Below, piece after piece: positions 49,817 through 58,875 of a DNA stretch of 64,000 nucleotides (the first letter of the stretch is position 1; every line of letters begins with the position of its first letter). This DNA comes from Brachybacterium paraconglomeratum. Its GTDB lineage: Bacteria > Actinomycetota > Actinomycetes > Actinomycetales > Dermabacteraceae. Location of the stretch: positions 165,941 to 229,940 of the forward strand of contig NZ_ML133853.1 in assembly GCF_003994255.1 (NCBI RefSeq), in the 5' to 3' direction. The notes under the pieces were generated by a model. It was not told where the DNA came from and ran no database searches. It saw nothing but the letters and a program-made list of their open reading frames with translations. The translations under genes were made by a program, and so were the position numbers.

Positions 49817-51199
49817 GTGAACGCAGAGCCAGTCCCGGAGCAGAAGTCGGGCCGTCCCCGGATCGGGGAGGACCCCGCGCCGACGGGCGACACCTCCACC
49901 GCCCTCGCCGCCACCCTGCGCGGCGCGATGCACATCGCGTTCCTGGTGCTGCCGGTGGTGGGCGCGGTCCGCGCGATCACGGCCGACGGAGTCCCCGCGC
50001 CGCTCGCGATCCTGTGCGCCGTCGTGCTCGCCGTGATCTACCTGCTCGGCTCGCAGCGGGCCCTGCGCCGCGGCGACGCCGGACGCGCCGACACCACCGA
50101 CCTGCTGCTCCCGTCGGCGCCGTGGGTGCTCGCGCTGACCGCCGCCTGGATGGCGACCACCTTCGTCTCCCCGTCGTTCGTGTGGATCGCCTTCACGCTG
50201 TTCTTCCTGGTCCTGTTCGCGCTGGGCCCCGTCGGCGGGCCCCTCGCGCTCGCGCTGGTGACCCTGTGGGCGATCGTCTCCCCGGTGCTCGGGCGGGACG
50301 AGGCCCTGCTGGGGGTGGGCGAGATCCTCGGACCGCTGATCGGCGCCGTGTTCTCCCTGGTCGCGCATGCCGTCTACCGGCGCCTGCTGCGCGAGACGGA
50401 TCGCAGCCGGGTGCTCGTCACGCAGCTCCGCGCCGCCCAGGCCGAGCTCGCCGACTCCGAGCGGAGGAAGGGCGTGGCCGAGGAGCGGCAGCGCCTGGCC
50501 AGCGATATCCACGACTCCCTCGCCCAGGGCCTGAACTCGATCGTCATGCTCTCCCGCTCCGCGGGCGCCGCCCACCCGTCGGCCGCCGAGGAATTCTCCC
50601 GGATCGAGCGCACCGCCCGCGAGAACCTCGCCGACGCACGCGGCCTGGTCCGCGATCTCGCGGACCGCGCCCCTCGCACCACCCTCGAGCAGGCGCTGCG
50701 CGAGGTGATCGCCCGTGTCGAGGCCCTCGGCGGGCCGACCCGCTGGGAGCTGCGGGTCGACGGGACCCCGATCGAGCTCGCGCCCGAGCAGGTGGAGACC
50801 CTGCACCGGGCGGCGCAGTCGCTGGTCGCGAACGTGCAGCGGCATGCGGAGGCGCAGCGCTGCGTGCTCACGCTGGCCTGGTGGCCGGACCGGGTGAGCC
50901 TCGACGTGGTCGACGACGGGCGCGGCTTCGACCCGTCGGCCGTGGGCTGGGCGGCCGGCGGCGCTGCCACCGGCGACGCCGCGCGCACCGCCCCCGCCGC
51001 CCGCTCGGCGGACGCCCTCGCCGCCGGGCCGGCCGTCGGCGCCCCTGCGCCCGCTCGCGCCGAGGGCGGCGACGGGCTGCGCCTGCTGCGCGCCCGGATG
51101 GACCGGGCCGGGGGTACCGTGACGATCGATTCGACCCCGGGGGAGGGCACCGCCGTCGGTCTGTCCCTTCCGCTGCGCGACCAGGAGGCCCGACCGTGA
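49817..51199 (+). CDS. Sensor histidine kinase (NarL/HisKA_3 class)
   Basis: A 460-aa protein. GTG 49817 is preferred over GTG 49808 because it lies 7 nt after TAGAGT, a leaderless-type promoter. Five to six membrane segments occupy residues 30-190. The DHp motif ASDIHDSLAQGLNSIVM carries the phospho-acceptor His232. The HATPase region includes VVDDGRGFDPSAVG and the Gly-rich end. An Ala-rich insertion (about 385-420) separates the G1 and G2 parts. Its regulator overlaps by 4 bp; the divergent ABC exporter is the likely target. Confidence 0.93.
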   Translation: MNAEPVPEQKSGRPRIGEDPAPTGDTSTALAATLRGAMHIAFLVLPVVGAVRAITADGVPAPLAILCAVVLAVIYLLGSQRALRRGDAGRADTTDLLLPSAPWVLALTAAWMATTFVSPSFVWIAFTLFFLVLFALGPVGGPLALALVTLWAIVSPVLGRDEALLGVGEILGPLIGAVFSLVAHAVYRRLLRETDRSRVLVTQLRAAQAELADSERRKGVAEERQRLASDIHDSLAQGLNSIVMLSRSAGAAHPSAAEEFSRIERTARENLADARGLVRDLADRAPRTTLEQALREVIARVEALGGPTRWELRVDGTPIELAPEQVETLHRAAQSLVANVQRHAEAQRCVLTLAWWPDRVSLDVVDDGRGFDPSAVGWAAGGAATGDAARTAPAARSADALAAGPAVGAPAPARAEGGDGLRLLRARMDRAGGTVTIDSTPGEGTAVGLSLPLRDQEARP

Positions 51200-51837
51200 G
51201 CATCCGACTGATGATGGTCGACGACCACCCCGTCGTCCGCGCCGGGCTGCGCGCCCTGCTCGAGGCCGATGCGGAGGTCGAGGTCGTCGCCGACGTCGGC
51301 TCGGGCGACGAGGCGCTGCAGGCGCTGGACCGGCTGGTGACCACCGGTGACGGCGCTCCCGACCTGGTGCTGATGGACCTGAACCTCGGCGACGGGATCG
51401 GCGGGATCGAGACCACGCGGAAGCTCCGTGCGCAGCACCCGGGCGTGCAGGTCCTCGCCGTGACCACCTTCGACGCGGAGGCCGACGTGGTCGGCGCGCT
51501 CGAGGCCGGCGCGACCGGCTACGTGCTCAAGGACGCGCCCACCGAGGCGCTGCTGGACGCCGTGCGCGAGGCCGCCGCCGGCCGCTCCGTGCTCGCCCCC
51601 GAGGTGCAGCAGCTGCTGGTGCGGCGCATGGCCGAGCCCCGCACCGCCCTGTCACCGCGCGAGACCGAGATCCTCGAGGTGCTCGCGACCGGTGCGACGA
51701 ATCGCGAGGCGGCCAAGCGGCTGTTCATCTCCGAGTCGACCGTGAAGACCCACCTCGTCCACCTCTACGAGAAGCTCGGGGTCGAGAGCCGCACTGCGGC
51801 GCTGCGGGTCGCGCGGGAGCGTCGGCTGATCCGCTGA
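51196..51837 (+). CDS. LuxR-family response regulator
   Basis: A 213-aa protein from GTG 51196, overlapping the kinase stop. The receiver domain has MMVDDHPVVRAGLRALLEADAE and the phospho-acceptor Asp61 in DLVLMDLNLGDGIGG, with Thr and Lys (GYVLKDAP) in place. The LuxR HTH covers TALSPRETEILEVLATGATNREAAKRLFISESTVKTHLVHLY. It pairs with the kinase and probably controls the divergent ABC transporter. Confidence 0.96.
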   Translation: MSIRLMMVDDHPVVRAGLRALLEADAEVEVVADVGSGDEALQALDRLVTTGDGAPDLVLMDLNLGDGIGGIETTRKLRAQHPGVQVLAVTTFDAEADVVGALEAGATGYVLKDAPTEALLDAVREAAAGRSVLAPEVQQLLVRRMAEPRTALSPRETEILEVLATGATNREAAKRLFISESTVKTHLVHLYEKLGVESRTAALRVARERRLIR

Positions 51838-52028
51838 GAGGGCGGACGGCGTCAGGTCACGCCGAGAGCAGGGCGCAGGAAGCAGGGCATGCCGGCGGCT
51901 CCTGACCGTCGGAGGTGAAGTCCGTGCAGGTCGCAGCCGTGGACGCCTGGCTCGGCCCCGGGCGCTGCGCCCTATTCTGAGCAGCTGCGCCCGTCCCGGG
52001 GCGCCCGTGGACGGAAAGAGGTGGCCCT

Positions 52029-53552
52029 GTGCGCACCGAGATGACGCGATCGCTGGGAGTGGCCGGCATCGTGCTGATGGTGGTCGCCGCCGCGGCCCCG
52101 ATCACCGTGGTGGTCGCGAACTTCCCGCTGATCCTGCTCGAGTCCGGGAGCATCGGCGCGCCGCTGATGATCCTCGCGGCCACGCTCATCCTGCTGCTCT
52201 TCGCCGTCGGCTTCACCTGGATGACCCCGCACGTCCCCGACGCCGGCGCCTTCTACGCCTACGTCCACCAGGGGCTCGGCCGGCGGGCGGGCCTCGGTAC
52301 CGCGGCGGTCGCCCTGCTCAGCTACGTGCTGCTGACCGTGTCGATGACCTGCTATCTCGGCGTGCAGGCCGGGAACCTGCTCGCCCTGTGGACCGGGATC
52401 GAGCTGCCGTGGTGGCTGATCTCCGCGGTGATGATCGCCGTGGTGGGCGTGCTCGCGCATCGCCGCATCGATCTCTCCGCCGCAGTGCTCGGGGTGGTGC
52501 TGGTGCTGGAGATCCTCGCGGTGCTCGCGATCGACCTCGGCGTGCTGGCCTCCGGCCGCGAGCTCACCCCGGGGCCGTTCAGCCCCGCCGAGGCGCTCTC
52601 GGGCGCACCGGGCCTCGGGCTCCTCTTCGCCTTCCTCGGCTTCTTCGGCTTCGAGGCGACCGCCGTGTTCCGCCACGAGGCCCGCGACCCGCTGCGCACC
52701 ATCCCGCGCGCCACCTACGTCGCGGTGCTGCTGATCGGCGTGCTCTACACCGTCTCCTCGTGGCTGGTGATCTCCGGGCTCGGCGCCGAGGACGCCCTCG
52801 ACGCCGCGGCGGCGAGCCCCGACTCGGTGGTGGTCGCGCTCGCCGGGGACGTGGTCGCGCCGATCATGCGCGACGTGACCCAGGTCCTGGTCGTGACCAG
52901 CATGTTCGCGTGCATGCTGGGGTTCCACAACATCGTCTCCCGCTACCTGTTCACCCTCGGTCGGCGCGGAGTGCTGCCCTCCGCGCTCGGGCAGGTGCAC
53001 CGGGTTCATCGCGCCCCCTCCCGCGCCTCGCTCGCCGTCACCGGCATCACGGCCGTGATCGTGCTGGTCTCGGCGCTCGCGCAGCTGGACCCCGTGGTCG
53101 AGATCTACACCTGGTACTCGGGCCTCGGCGCGATCGGGGTGATCGCGATGATGGCGCTGACGGCGCTCGCGGTGCTCCGCTTCGGCGGCCGACGGGGTCC
53201 CGGCGTGCGCTCGGCTCCCGGCGCGGCCCGGGACTCGAACGGCCGACGCGCGGGCGCGGGCACCCTCGCCGCGACCGGGCTCGGCGGGCTGGGACTGTTC
53301 GTCGTGCTCGGCATCTCGCTGGCGAACTTCCCGCTGATGGTGGGCGGGACGGCCGCGGCGATCGTGTGCGCCGCACTCCTCGTCGGCGCCTTCCTGCTGG
53401 GCGCCCTCGCCGGGCCGACGCGCAGCGCCGGCGCCCCCGAGGACGGGAACGCCGGTGCAGGGGAGTCGGACGACGGGGGACCGGTCGACGAGGCGACGGT
53501 GGGCGGCGCGGGCGAGGACCCGGGGCTCACCACTGATGGGCGACGTCGATGA
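52029..53552 (+). CDS. APC-superfamily amino-acid permease
   Basis: A 507-aa membrane protein from GTG 52029. About 12 hydrophobic segments are present, starting GVAGIVLMVVAAAAPITVVVANFPLIL. The family sequence GFFGFEATAVFRHEARDPLRTIPRATYVAVL contains the APC FE-type motif. The C-terminal 60 residues are acidic and disordered. The substrate is not evident. Convergent with the next gene, whose end overlaps its end by 26 bp. Confidence 0.9.
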   Translation: MRTEMTRSLGVAGIVLMVVAAAAPITVVVANFPLILLESGSIGAPLMILAATLILLLFAVGFTWMTPHVPDAGAFYAYVHQGLGRRAGLGTAAVALLSYVLLTVSMTCYLGVQAGNLLALWTGIELPWWLISAVMIAVVGVLAHRRIDLSAAVLGVVLVLEILAVLAIDLGVLASGRELTPGPFSPAEALSGAPGLGLLFAFLGFFGFEATAVFRHEARDPLRTIPRATYVAVLLIGVLYTVSSWLVISGLGAEDALDAAAASPDSVVVALAGDVVAPIMRDVTQVLVVTSMFACMLGFHNIVSRYLFTLGRRGVLPSALGQVHRVHRAPSRASLAVTGITAVIVLVSALAQLDPVVEIYTWYSGLGAIGVIAMMALTALAVLRFGGRRGPGVRSAPGAARDSNGRRAGAGTLAATGLGGLGLFVVLGISLANFPLMVGGTAAAIVCAALLVGAFLLGALAGPTRSAGAPEDGNAGAGESDDGGPVDEATVGGAGEDPGLTTDGRRR

Positions 53553-54075
53553 CCAGGCGGGACCCGTCGCCGGGGCCGTCGAGCACGAAGGCCCGCATCG
53601 GGAGCCGGGCGCGGACGCCGAGCCCGATCAGGGTCTGCCCCTCGAAGCTGCCGGTGAAGGCGACCTGGCGGAAGGTGCGATAGCCGGTCACGTCCACCGC
53701 GCGCGACGGGGTGCGCGGCGAATAGGTCGCCTCGCCGCGGTCGTCGTAGGCCGCCGCCTCGACGAGGACCTGCAGGTCCGCCGCACCGGAGAGCGGGACG
53801 ACCTGCCCGGAGCCGAGCTGCTCCACCCGGCTCACGTAGGAGACGGAGTACCCGGTGACGGTGCCGTCCAGGTCCACGACGAGCCGGTCGAAGCAGTCGT
53901 GGCGGCCGGAGCGGAGGTTCTCGACCTGGGCCGAGGTGGTGGCGGTGACCGACTCGGGGAGCGATCCCCAGCGGATCCCGCAGTACGGCGCGGCCGACGC
54001 GGTGGCCGGGGCGACGGCGCCCAGTCCCACCAGCAGCGCGCCCGAGGCGAGGACGGACAGGATTCTCTTCTTCAC
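53527..54075 (-). CDS. Secreted AMIN-like domain protein
   Basis: A 182-aa protein from GTG 54075 (MKKRILSVLASGALL) behind AAGGAGG. It has a Sec signal peptide with hydrophobic core and an ASAAPY cleavage region at about 27-30. The mature part is beta-rich: RSGRHDCFDRLVVDLDGTVTGYSVSYV, and later FEGQTLIGLGVRARLPMRAFVLDGPGDGSRLVIDVAH. This is the pattern of actinobacterial AMIN-like proteins. It probably stays outside the membrane; function unknown. Its 3' end overlaps the APC gene. Confidence 0.85.
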   Translation of the reverse strand: MKKRILSVLASGALLVGLGAVAPATASAAPYCGIRWGSLPESVTATTSAQVENLRSGRHDCFDRLVVDLDGTVTGYSVSYVSRVEQLGSGQVVPLSGAADLQVLVEAAAYDDRGEATYSPRTPSRAVDVTGYRTFRQVAFTGSFEGQTLIGLGVRARLPMRAFVLDGPGDGSRLVIDVAHQW

Positions 54076-54340
54076 GGCTGCCTCCTTCAGGAGACGGCGA
54101 AGGCCACGGCGGCCAGGGCCGTATGACGGGATTGTCCGCTCCCGCGCGAGCGCGATCCAGTGACCGGCAGGTCATGACGACCGAATCGTGATCTAGGGAT
54201 GACCTGCGGGAGCGGAACTGTCCGCAGCCATCGCGTCGGCCGGTGCCGAGGGAGATCGGCACCTGATGCCCGATGAGCGGCACGAGCGGCTGCAGGCGGC
54301 GGACCTCGGTCCCGCATGTCGCGGCCGAGGGGCTGGCACG

Positions 54341-54844
54341 ATGCCTCGTATGACAGCGCTCGTCGCCTATGCGACCCACTCCGGAGCCACCCGCACCCTC
54401 GCCGAGACCCTCGCCGACGCCCTGCGCGAGGCAGGCCTCGACTGCGACCTCGTCGACCTCGAGGAGGCGCCGGATCCGTCCGGCTACGACGCCGTCGTGC
54501 TCGGCTCGGGCGTGCGCGTCGAGTCCATCGAGAAGAGCGCCGCGGCCTGGGCGACGCAGCACGCCGACGCCCTCAGGACCAGGCCCTTCGCCTTCTTCTC
54601 CTGCTCCGGCTCCGCCTCCGACCCCGCCAAGGGAGGGAAGCAGAAGGCGACCGACGCGTTCCTCGCGACCCTCGACCACACCCCCGTCGCGACGAAGAAC
54701 TTCCCCGGCTGGGTGCTCATGGACCGCATCCCGCTGCACGAGCGCGTGCTGCTGAAGTCCATGCGCACCCCCACCGGGGACTTCCGCGACCTGCCCGCCG
54801 TCGCGGCATGGGGGAGGGAGATCGCGCCGCTGCTGCAGGGGTGA
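54341..54844 (+). CDS. Flavodoxin-domain protein
   Basis: A 167-aa protein. ATG 54341, 8 nt after GAGGGG, is chosen over ATG 54350. LVAYATHSGATRTLAETLADAL is the FMN-phosphate-binding loop (TxSGxT) with the flavodoxin fold following: DAVVLGSGVRVESIEKSAAAWATQH and FAFFSCSGSA. The C-terminal GDFRDLPAVAAWGREIA closes it. It resembles menaquinone-dependent protoporphyrinogen oxidase (HemG-like) flavodoxins, but the role here is uncertain. Confidence 0.88.
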   Translation: MPRMTALVAYATHSGATRTLAETLADALREAGLDCDLVDLEEAPDPSGYDAVVLGSGVRVESIEKSAAAWATQHADALRTRPFAFFSCSGSASDPAKGGKQKATDAFLATLDHTPVATKNFPGWVLMDRIPLHERVLLKSMRTPTGDFRDLPAVAAWGREIAPLLQG

Positions 54845-54860
54845 GTCGCGGCCGCGGGCG

Positions 54861-55559
54861 TCAGCTTTCGCGCACGACCTGCAGGAACAGCTCGTGGAAG
54901 CGCGTCTCGCCGGTCGACTCCGGGTGGAAGGCGAGCCCGAGCACCCGTCCCTGCCGCGCCGCGACCGCCCGCCCGTCCGGCAGCGCGGCGAGCAGCTCCG
55001 CGGCCGGGCCGATCTCCTCGATCAGCGGGGCGCGGATGAAGGCGGCCCGCACCGGCGGCCCGTCGGCCCCGGGCCCCTCGAGCGCGGGGACCACGAGATC
55101 CGTCTCGAAGGACTCCGTCTGCCGGCCGAAGGCGTTGCGGCGCACGGTCACGTCCAGCCCGCCGAAGGTCTCCTGACCGGGGCCGCCGTCCCGCAGCCGC
55201 GCGGCCAGCAGGATCAGCCCCGCGCAGGTGCCCAGCACCGGCAGCCCGCCCGCGATCGCCTCCCGCAGCGGCTCCCGCAGGCCGGTGAGCCGGGCGAGAC
55301 GATCGATGACCGTGGACTCCCCACCCGGGATCACCAGGCCGTCCACCTCGCCCAGCTGGGCCGGCCGTCGCACCGGCGTGACCTGCGCGCCGAGGTGCTC
55401 GAGCATCCGGGCGTGCTCGCGCACATCGCCCTGCAGCGCCAGCACCCCGATGCGCGGGCCGGCCGCGCCGACGACCGTCGTCGCGTCTCGCGCAGCGGCG
55501 GTCGGAGCGACGGCCGACGGGCCCCCGGGCGCCTCCGTGACCGTCGGGCCCCTGCTCAC
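54861..55559 (-). CDS. pdxT: Pyridoxal 5'-phosphate synthase glutaminase subunit
   Basis: Releases ammonia from glutamine for PdxS. The 232-aa protein starts at GTG 55559, overlapping pdxS by 4 bp; 35 extra N-terminal residues precede the core ([18 protein letters not shown]). Motifs: [23 protein letters not shown] with the nucleophilic Cys, and [10 protein letters not shown] with the catalytic His/Glu. The extension is unusual, since PdxT is normally about 190-200 aa. Confidence 0.96.
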   Translation of the reverse strand: MSRGPTVTEAPGGPSAVAPTAAARDATTVVGAAGPRIGVLALQGDVREHARMLEHLGAQVTPVRRPAQLGEVDGLVIPGGESTVIDRLARLTGLREPLREAIAGGLPVLGTCAGLILLAARLRDGGPGQETFGGLDVTVRRNAFGRQTESFETDLVVPALEGPGADGPPVRAAFIRAPLIEEIGPAAELLAALPDGRAVAARQGRVLGLAFHPESTGETRFHELFLQVVRES

Positions 55560-56476
55560 CAGCCGCGCTCGGCGAGGCGGTGCGGGGCGGGGAGGTCGGC
55601 GACGTTGATGCCGACCATCGCCTCGCCGAGGCCGCGCGAGACCTCCGCGACCACGGAGGGGTCGTCGTAGGAGGCGGTGGCCCGCACGACGGCGGCGGCG
55701 CGCTTCGCGGGCTCGCCGGACTTGAAGATCCCGGAGCCGACGAACACCCCGTCGGCCCCGAGCTGCATCATCATCGCGGCGTCCGCCGGGGTCGCGACCC
55801 CGCCCGCAGTGAACATCGGCACGGGCAGCGCGCCCGCCTCCGCGACCTCCTTGACCAGGGCGTACGGGGCCTGGAGGTCCTTCGCCGCGAGGTAGAGCTC
55901 GTCCTCCGAGCGGGCGGCCAGCGCCCGGATCTCGGCGCTGATGGTGCGGATGTGCTTCGTCGCCTCGGAGACGTCGCCGGTGCCGGCCTCGCCCTTGGAG
56001 CGGATCATCGCCGCGCCCTCGGTGATGCGGCGCAGCGCCTCCCCGAGGTTCGTCGCCCCGCACACGAAGGGCACGGTGAAGCGGTGCTTGTCGATGTGGT
56101 GGACGTAGTCGGCGGGGGAGAGCACCTCGGACTCGTCGATGAAGTCGACGCCCAGCTCCTGCAGCACCTGCGCCTCGACGAAGTGGCCGATCCGCGCCTT
56201 GGCCATCACCGGGATCGAGACCGCCTCGACGATCCCGTCGATCATGTCGGGGTCGGACATGCGGGAGACGCCGCCCTCGGCGCGGATGTCGGCGGGGACC
56301 CGCTCGAGCGCCATGACGGCGACGGCGCCGGCGTCCTCGGCGATCCGCGCCTGCTCGGGGGTGACGACGTCCATGATCACGCCGCCCTTGAGCATCTCGG
56401 CGAGGCCGCGCTTGACGGTGCCGGTGCCGGTGGAGGGGGTGGTGCCGTTCGACGGGGTGGGGGCAGGGGCGCTCAT
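55556..56476 (-). CDS. pdxS: Pyridoxal 5'-phosphate synthase lyase subunit
   Basis: Makes PLP directly from ribose 5-phosphate, glyceraldehyde 3-phosphate and ammonia; subunits form a dodecamer with PdxT. The 306-aa protein starts at ATG 56476 behind GAAGGAGC. Motifs: [35 protein letters not shown] (catalytic Lys), [15 protein letters not shown] and [20 protein letters not shown]. About 20 extra Thr/Pro-rich residues at the N-terminus. Shares an operon with pdxT and faces pdxR. Confidence 0.98.
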   Translation of the reverse strand: MSAPAPTPSNGTTPSTGTGTVKRGLAEMLKGGVIMDVVTPEQARIAEDAGAVAVMALERVPADIRAEGGVSRMSDPDMIDGIVEAVSIPVMAKARIGHFVEAQVLQELGVDFIDESEVLSPADYVHHIDKHRFTVPFVCGATNLGEALRRITEGAAMIRSKGEAGTGDVSEATKHIRTISAEIRALAARSEDELYLAAKDLQAPYALVKEVAEAGALPVPMFTAGGVATPADAAMMMQLGADGVFVGSGIFKSGEPAKRAAAVVRATASYDDPSVVAEVSRGLGEAMVGINVADLPAPHRLAERGW

Positions 56477-56544
56477 GGGAGCTCCTTCTCAGCTCGCGTG
56501 GCGCGGGCCGACGGCTCCTGACGCCGCGACCCTCCCTGCACCAC

Positions 56545-56560
56545 TTTGGTCTAGGCCAAA
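56545..56560. promoter_or_regulatory. Likely PdxR operator palindrome
   Basis: TTTGG-TCTAGG-CCAAA: the 5-bp arms are perfect and the six-base centre is partly palindromic (CTAG). It is 69 bp upstream of pdxS. MocR regulators bind similar short repeats between pdxR and pdxST, and ACTTTGGTCTA here loosely matches the corynebacterial PdxR motif. Confidence 0.6.
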
Positions 56561-56633
56561 ACGTAGCACGGGGTCGCGTGAGCGTCCTCGGGGGTCCACA
56601 GGGCGGCGCGGATCTGGGCGGCCATCGCGAGAA

Positions 56634-56691
56634 GTGGCGCTCAGCGCGCAGCGAGGCACGTATGCGGGGATGGATGCGGGCTGAGCGCCAC
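56634..56691. repeat. 12-bp inverted repeat upstream of pdxR
   Basis: Arms GTGGCGCTCAGC (56634-56645) and GCTGAGCGCCAC (56680-56691) are perfect, with a 34-nt loop. It lies 75 bp upstream of pdxR and could be an RNA hairpin or a genomic repeat element. Function not evident. Confidence 0.6.
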
Positions 56692-56766
56692 CATTCGCAG
56701 CCGCCCTTCCGGCAAGGCCCGTCTCCACTCCGGCCGCCGCCCTGCGCGCGCCCTAGACTCGGGCGC

Positions 56767-58272
56767 GTGGAGAACACCTCGGCCGCGCAGATCAGCGGCA
56801 GCACCGCCGCGGAGATCGCCGGCAGCGTGCGCGGTCTGGTCGACCGCGGCGAGCTGGTCCCCGGCGACCTTCTGCCGCCGGTGCGCGCCCTCGCCGAGCA
56901 ACTGGGCGTCAACCGCAACACCGCCGTCGCCGCGTACCGGAAGCTCGCCCGCGACGGCGCCGTCGTCGCGCAGGGCCGTGCCGGCACCCGCATCGCCGGA
57001 CCGCAGGCGGTGGCGCAGGAGGGCTTCGCCGCCCCGGGCGCGCTCACGGTCCCCACCGACCGCGCCGCTCGCGCAGGCTCCGCGGATCCCGATGGACTGG
57101 GCACCCCCGAAGCTCCCGGTAGCCCCGGGAGAGCAGGCCGGGGTGCCGGGGACGTTCCCGCGGTAACGCTGCGTGACCTCGGCACCGGCAATCCGGACCC
57201 CGCCCTCATCCCGGACCTCGCCCCGGCGCTCGCCGGCGCCGTCGGCCGCCCCGTGCTCTACGGCGAACCGGTGATCGACCCCGGCTTCGAGGCCTGGGCA
57301 CGGGAATGGGTCGCGCCCGACGTGCCCACCGGCGCCGATGCGGATCTGACGCCGACCAGCGGCGCCGTCGACGCGATCGAGCGGCTGCTGGCGCAGTCCC
57401 TCGTCCGCGACGACGCCGTGGCGCTGGAGGACCCGTGCTTCCTGGCCAGCATCCAGACGGTCCGCCACGCCGGCTACCGGACCCTGCCCGTCCCCGTCGA
57501 CGCGGACGGCATGACCCCGGACGGGCTCCGCGCCGCGCTCGAGGCCGGGGCCCGCGCCGTCGTGCTCACGCCCCGCGCCCAGAACCCCACCGGCGCCTCG
57601 CTCAGCGCCCGCCGCGCGGAGGAGCTGCGGGCCGTGCTCGCCGAGCACCCCTACGTTCTCGTCGTCGTCGACGACTACTATTCGTTCCTCTCCCGTCGGC
57701 CCTTCCGCTCGCCGCTGCCGCGCGGGCACCGCCGCTGGGCGCTGGTGCGCTCGGTCTCGAAGTTCCTCGGCCCCGACCTGTGCCTCGCGGTCGCCGCGAC
57801 CGATCCGGAGACCGCAGGGCGGCTCGCGCTGCGGCTCAGCCCTGGCACCACCTGGGTCAGCCACCTCCTGCAGCGCCTCGCCCACGGGGTCCTCGCCGAC
57901 GACGCGTCGCGCGCCCTCGTCGAGCGCGCGGGAAAGCACTACGCCGCCCGGAACGCGCAGGTTGCTGCGCTGCTCACGGCGCAGGGCCTGCCCGTCCGTG
58001 CGGCCGACGGGATGAGCCTGTGGGTCCCCGTCCCGCGCCCCGCCCGGGAGGTCATGGCGGAGCTCGCCCGGCGAGGATGGCGGGTGCGGACCGGGGACGA
58101 GTTCCGCCTCGCCCCGGGCGGGCCCGGAGCCGAGGCTTCCCGGCACCTGCGCCTGACCGTGCACGACCTCACCGGCGCAGAAGCGGAGCGGTTCGCGACG
58201 GATCTGGCCCACGTGGCCGGGCCGGGGCCTGCTGCAACCGACGTGCTGCGCGAGGGGGCCGGCAGAGCGTAA
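56767..58272 (+). CDS. pdxR: PdxR, MocR-family PLP-dependent regulator
   Basis: Activates pdxST when PLP is scarce. The 501-aa protein starts at GTG 56767, 7 nt after TAGACT (56754-56759), a leaderless-type start. A GntR-type winged HTH (about 5-75: AEIAGSVRGLVDRGELVPGDLLPPVRALAEQLGVNRNTAVAAY) is joined to an aminotransferase-I-fold domain. The PLP lysine is expected in LVRSVSKFLGPDLCLAVAA. Orientation opposite to pdxST supports the assignment. Confidence 0.93.
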   Translation: MENTSAAQISGSTAAEIAGSVRGLVDRGELVPGDLLPPVRALAEQLGVNRNTAVAAYRKLARDGAVVAQGRAGTRIAGPQAVAQEGFAAPGALTVPTDRAARAGSADPDGLGTPEAPGSPGRAGRGAGDVPAVTLRDLGTGNPDPALIPDLAPALAGAVGRPVLYGEPVIDPGFEAWAREWVAPDVPTGADADLTPTSGAVDAIERLLAQSLVRDDAVALEDPCFLASIQTVRHAGYRTLPVPVDADGMTPDGLRAALEAGARAVVLTPRAQNPTGASLSARRAEELRAVLAEHPYVLVVVDDYYSFLSRRPFRSPLPRGHRRWALVRSVSKFLGPDLCLAVAATDPETAGRLALRLSPGTTWVSHLLQRLAHGVLADDASRALVERAGKHYAARNAQVAALLTAQGLPVRAADGMSLWVPVPRPAREVMAELARRGWRVRTGDEFRLAPGGPGAEASRHLRLTVHDLTGAEAERFATDLAHVAGPGPAATDVLREGAGRA

Positions 58273-58303
58273 GCCGAGCGGCCGAAGGATGCGGAGGCCG
58301 CGC

Positions 58304-58774
58304 TCAGCGCGTCCGCTCGATCGTGCCGACGATCGTCTCGCTGATCTCGCGCAGCGCGCGGAGCTGCGCGGCGTCCAACGGGTCGATCGCGAGGTCGAGC
58401 ACCTCGGCGGCATGGCCCGGCGCGGTCGCCACGACCTTCTCGAAGCCCGCGTCGGTGAGCACGGCGAGGGTGGTGCGTCCGTCGGCCGGGTCGGGCAGGC
58501 GCTCCACCCAGCCCTTCGCCTCCAGGCGGGTGACCACCTGCGAGAGGCGCTGGAGGCTCGAGTCCGCGCGCGCTGCGAGCTCACGCAGGCGCAAGCGACG
58601 CTCCGGCTGCTCGGAGAGCTGCGAGAGCACCTGGTAGTCGAAGTGGGTGATCCCGGCGTCGCGACGCAGCTGTGCGTCGAGCGCCGTGGGCAGCCGCACG
58701 AGGAGGCTCGTGAGAGCCCGCCAGGTGGCCTGCTCCTCGGGCGTCAGCCAGCGCGGGTCCTGGTCGGTGGTCAT
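58304..58774 (-). CDS. MarR-family transcriptional regulator
   Basis: A 156-aa protein from ATG 58774, 7 nt after TAGGAT (leaderless-type). Winged HTH: HFDYQVLSQLSEQPERRLRLRELAARADSSLQRLSQVVTRLEAKGWVERLPDPADGRTTLAVLTDAG, with the MarR wing motif DPADGR. Ligand unknown. It converges with pdxR (31-bp gap) and is divergent from an oxidoreductase gene, which it may control. Confidence 0.93.
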   Translation of the reverse strand: MTTDQDPRWLTPEEQATWRALTSLLVRLPTALDAQLRRDAGITHFDYQVLSQLSEQPERRLRLRELAARADSSLQRLSQVVTRLEAKGWVERLPDPADGRTTLAVLTDAGFEKVVATAPGHAAEVLDLAIDPLDAAQLRALREISETIVGTIERTR

Positions 58775-58875
58775 CCGGCAGATCCTACGGGCCCCGGGGC
58801 GAGCATTGGCCGCCGCCGCGGCCGCGTGACTAGGATCGACGGCGACCGTGACCGCTCCGACGACGGAGAGCACCC

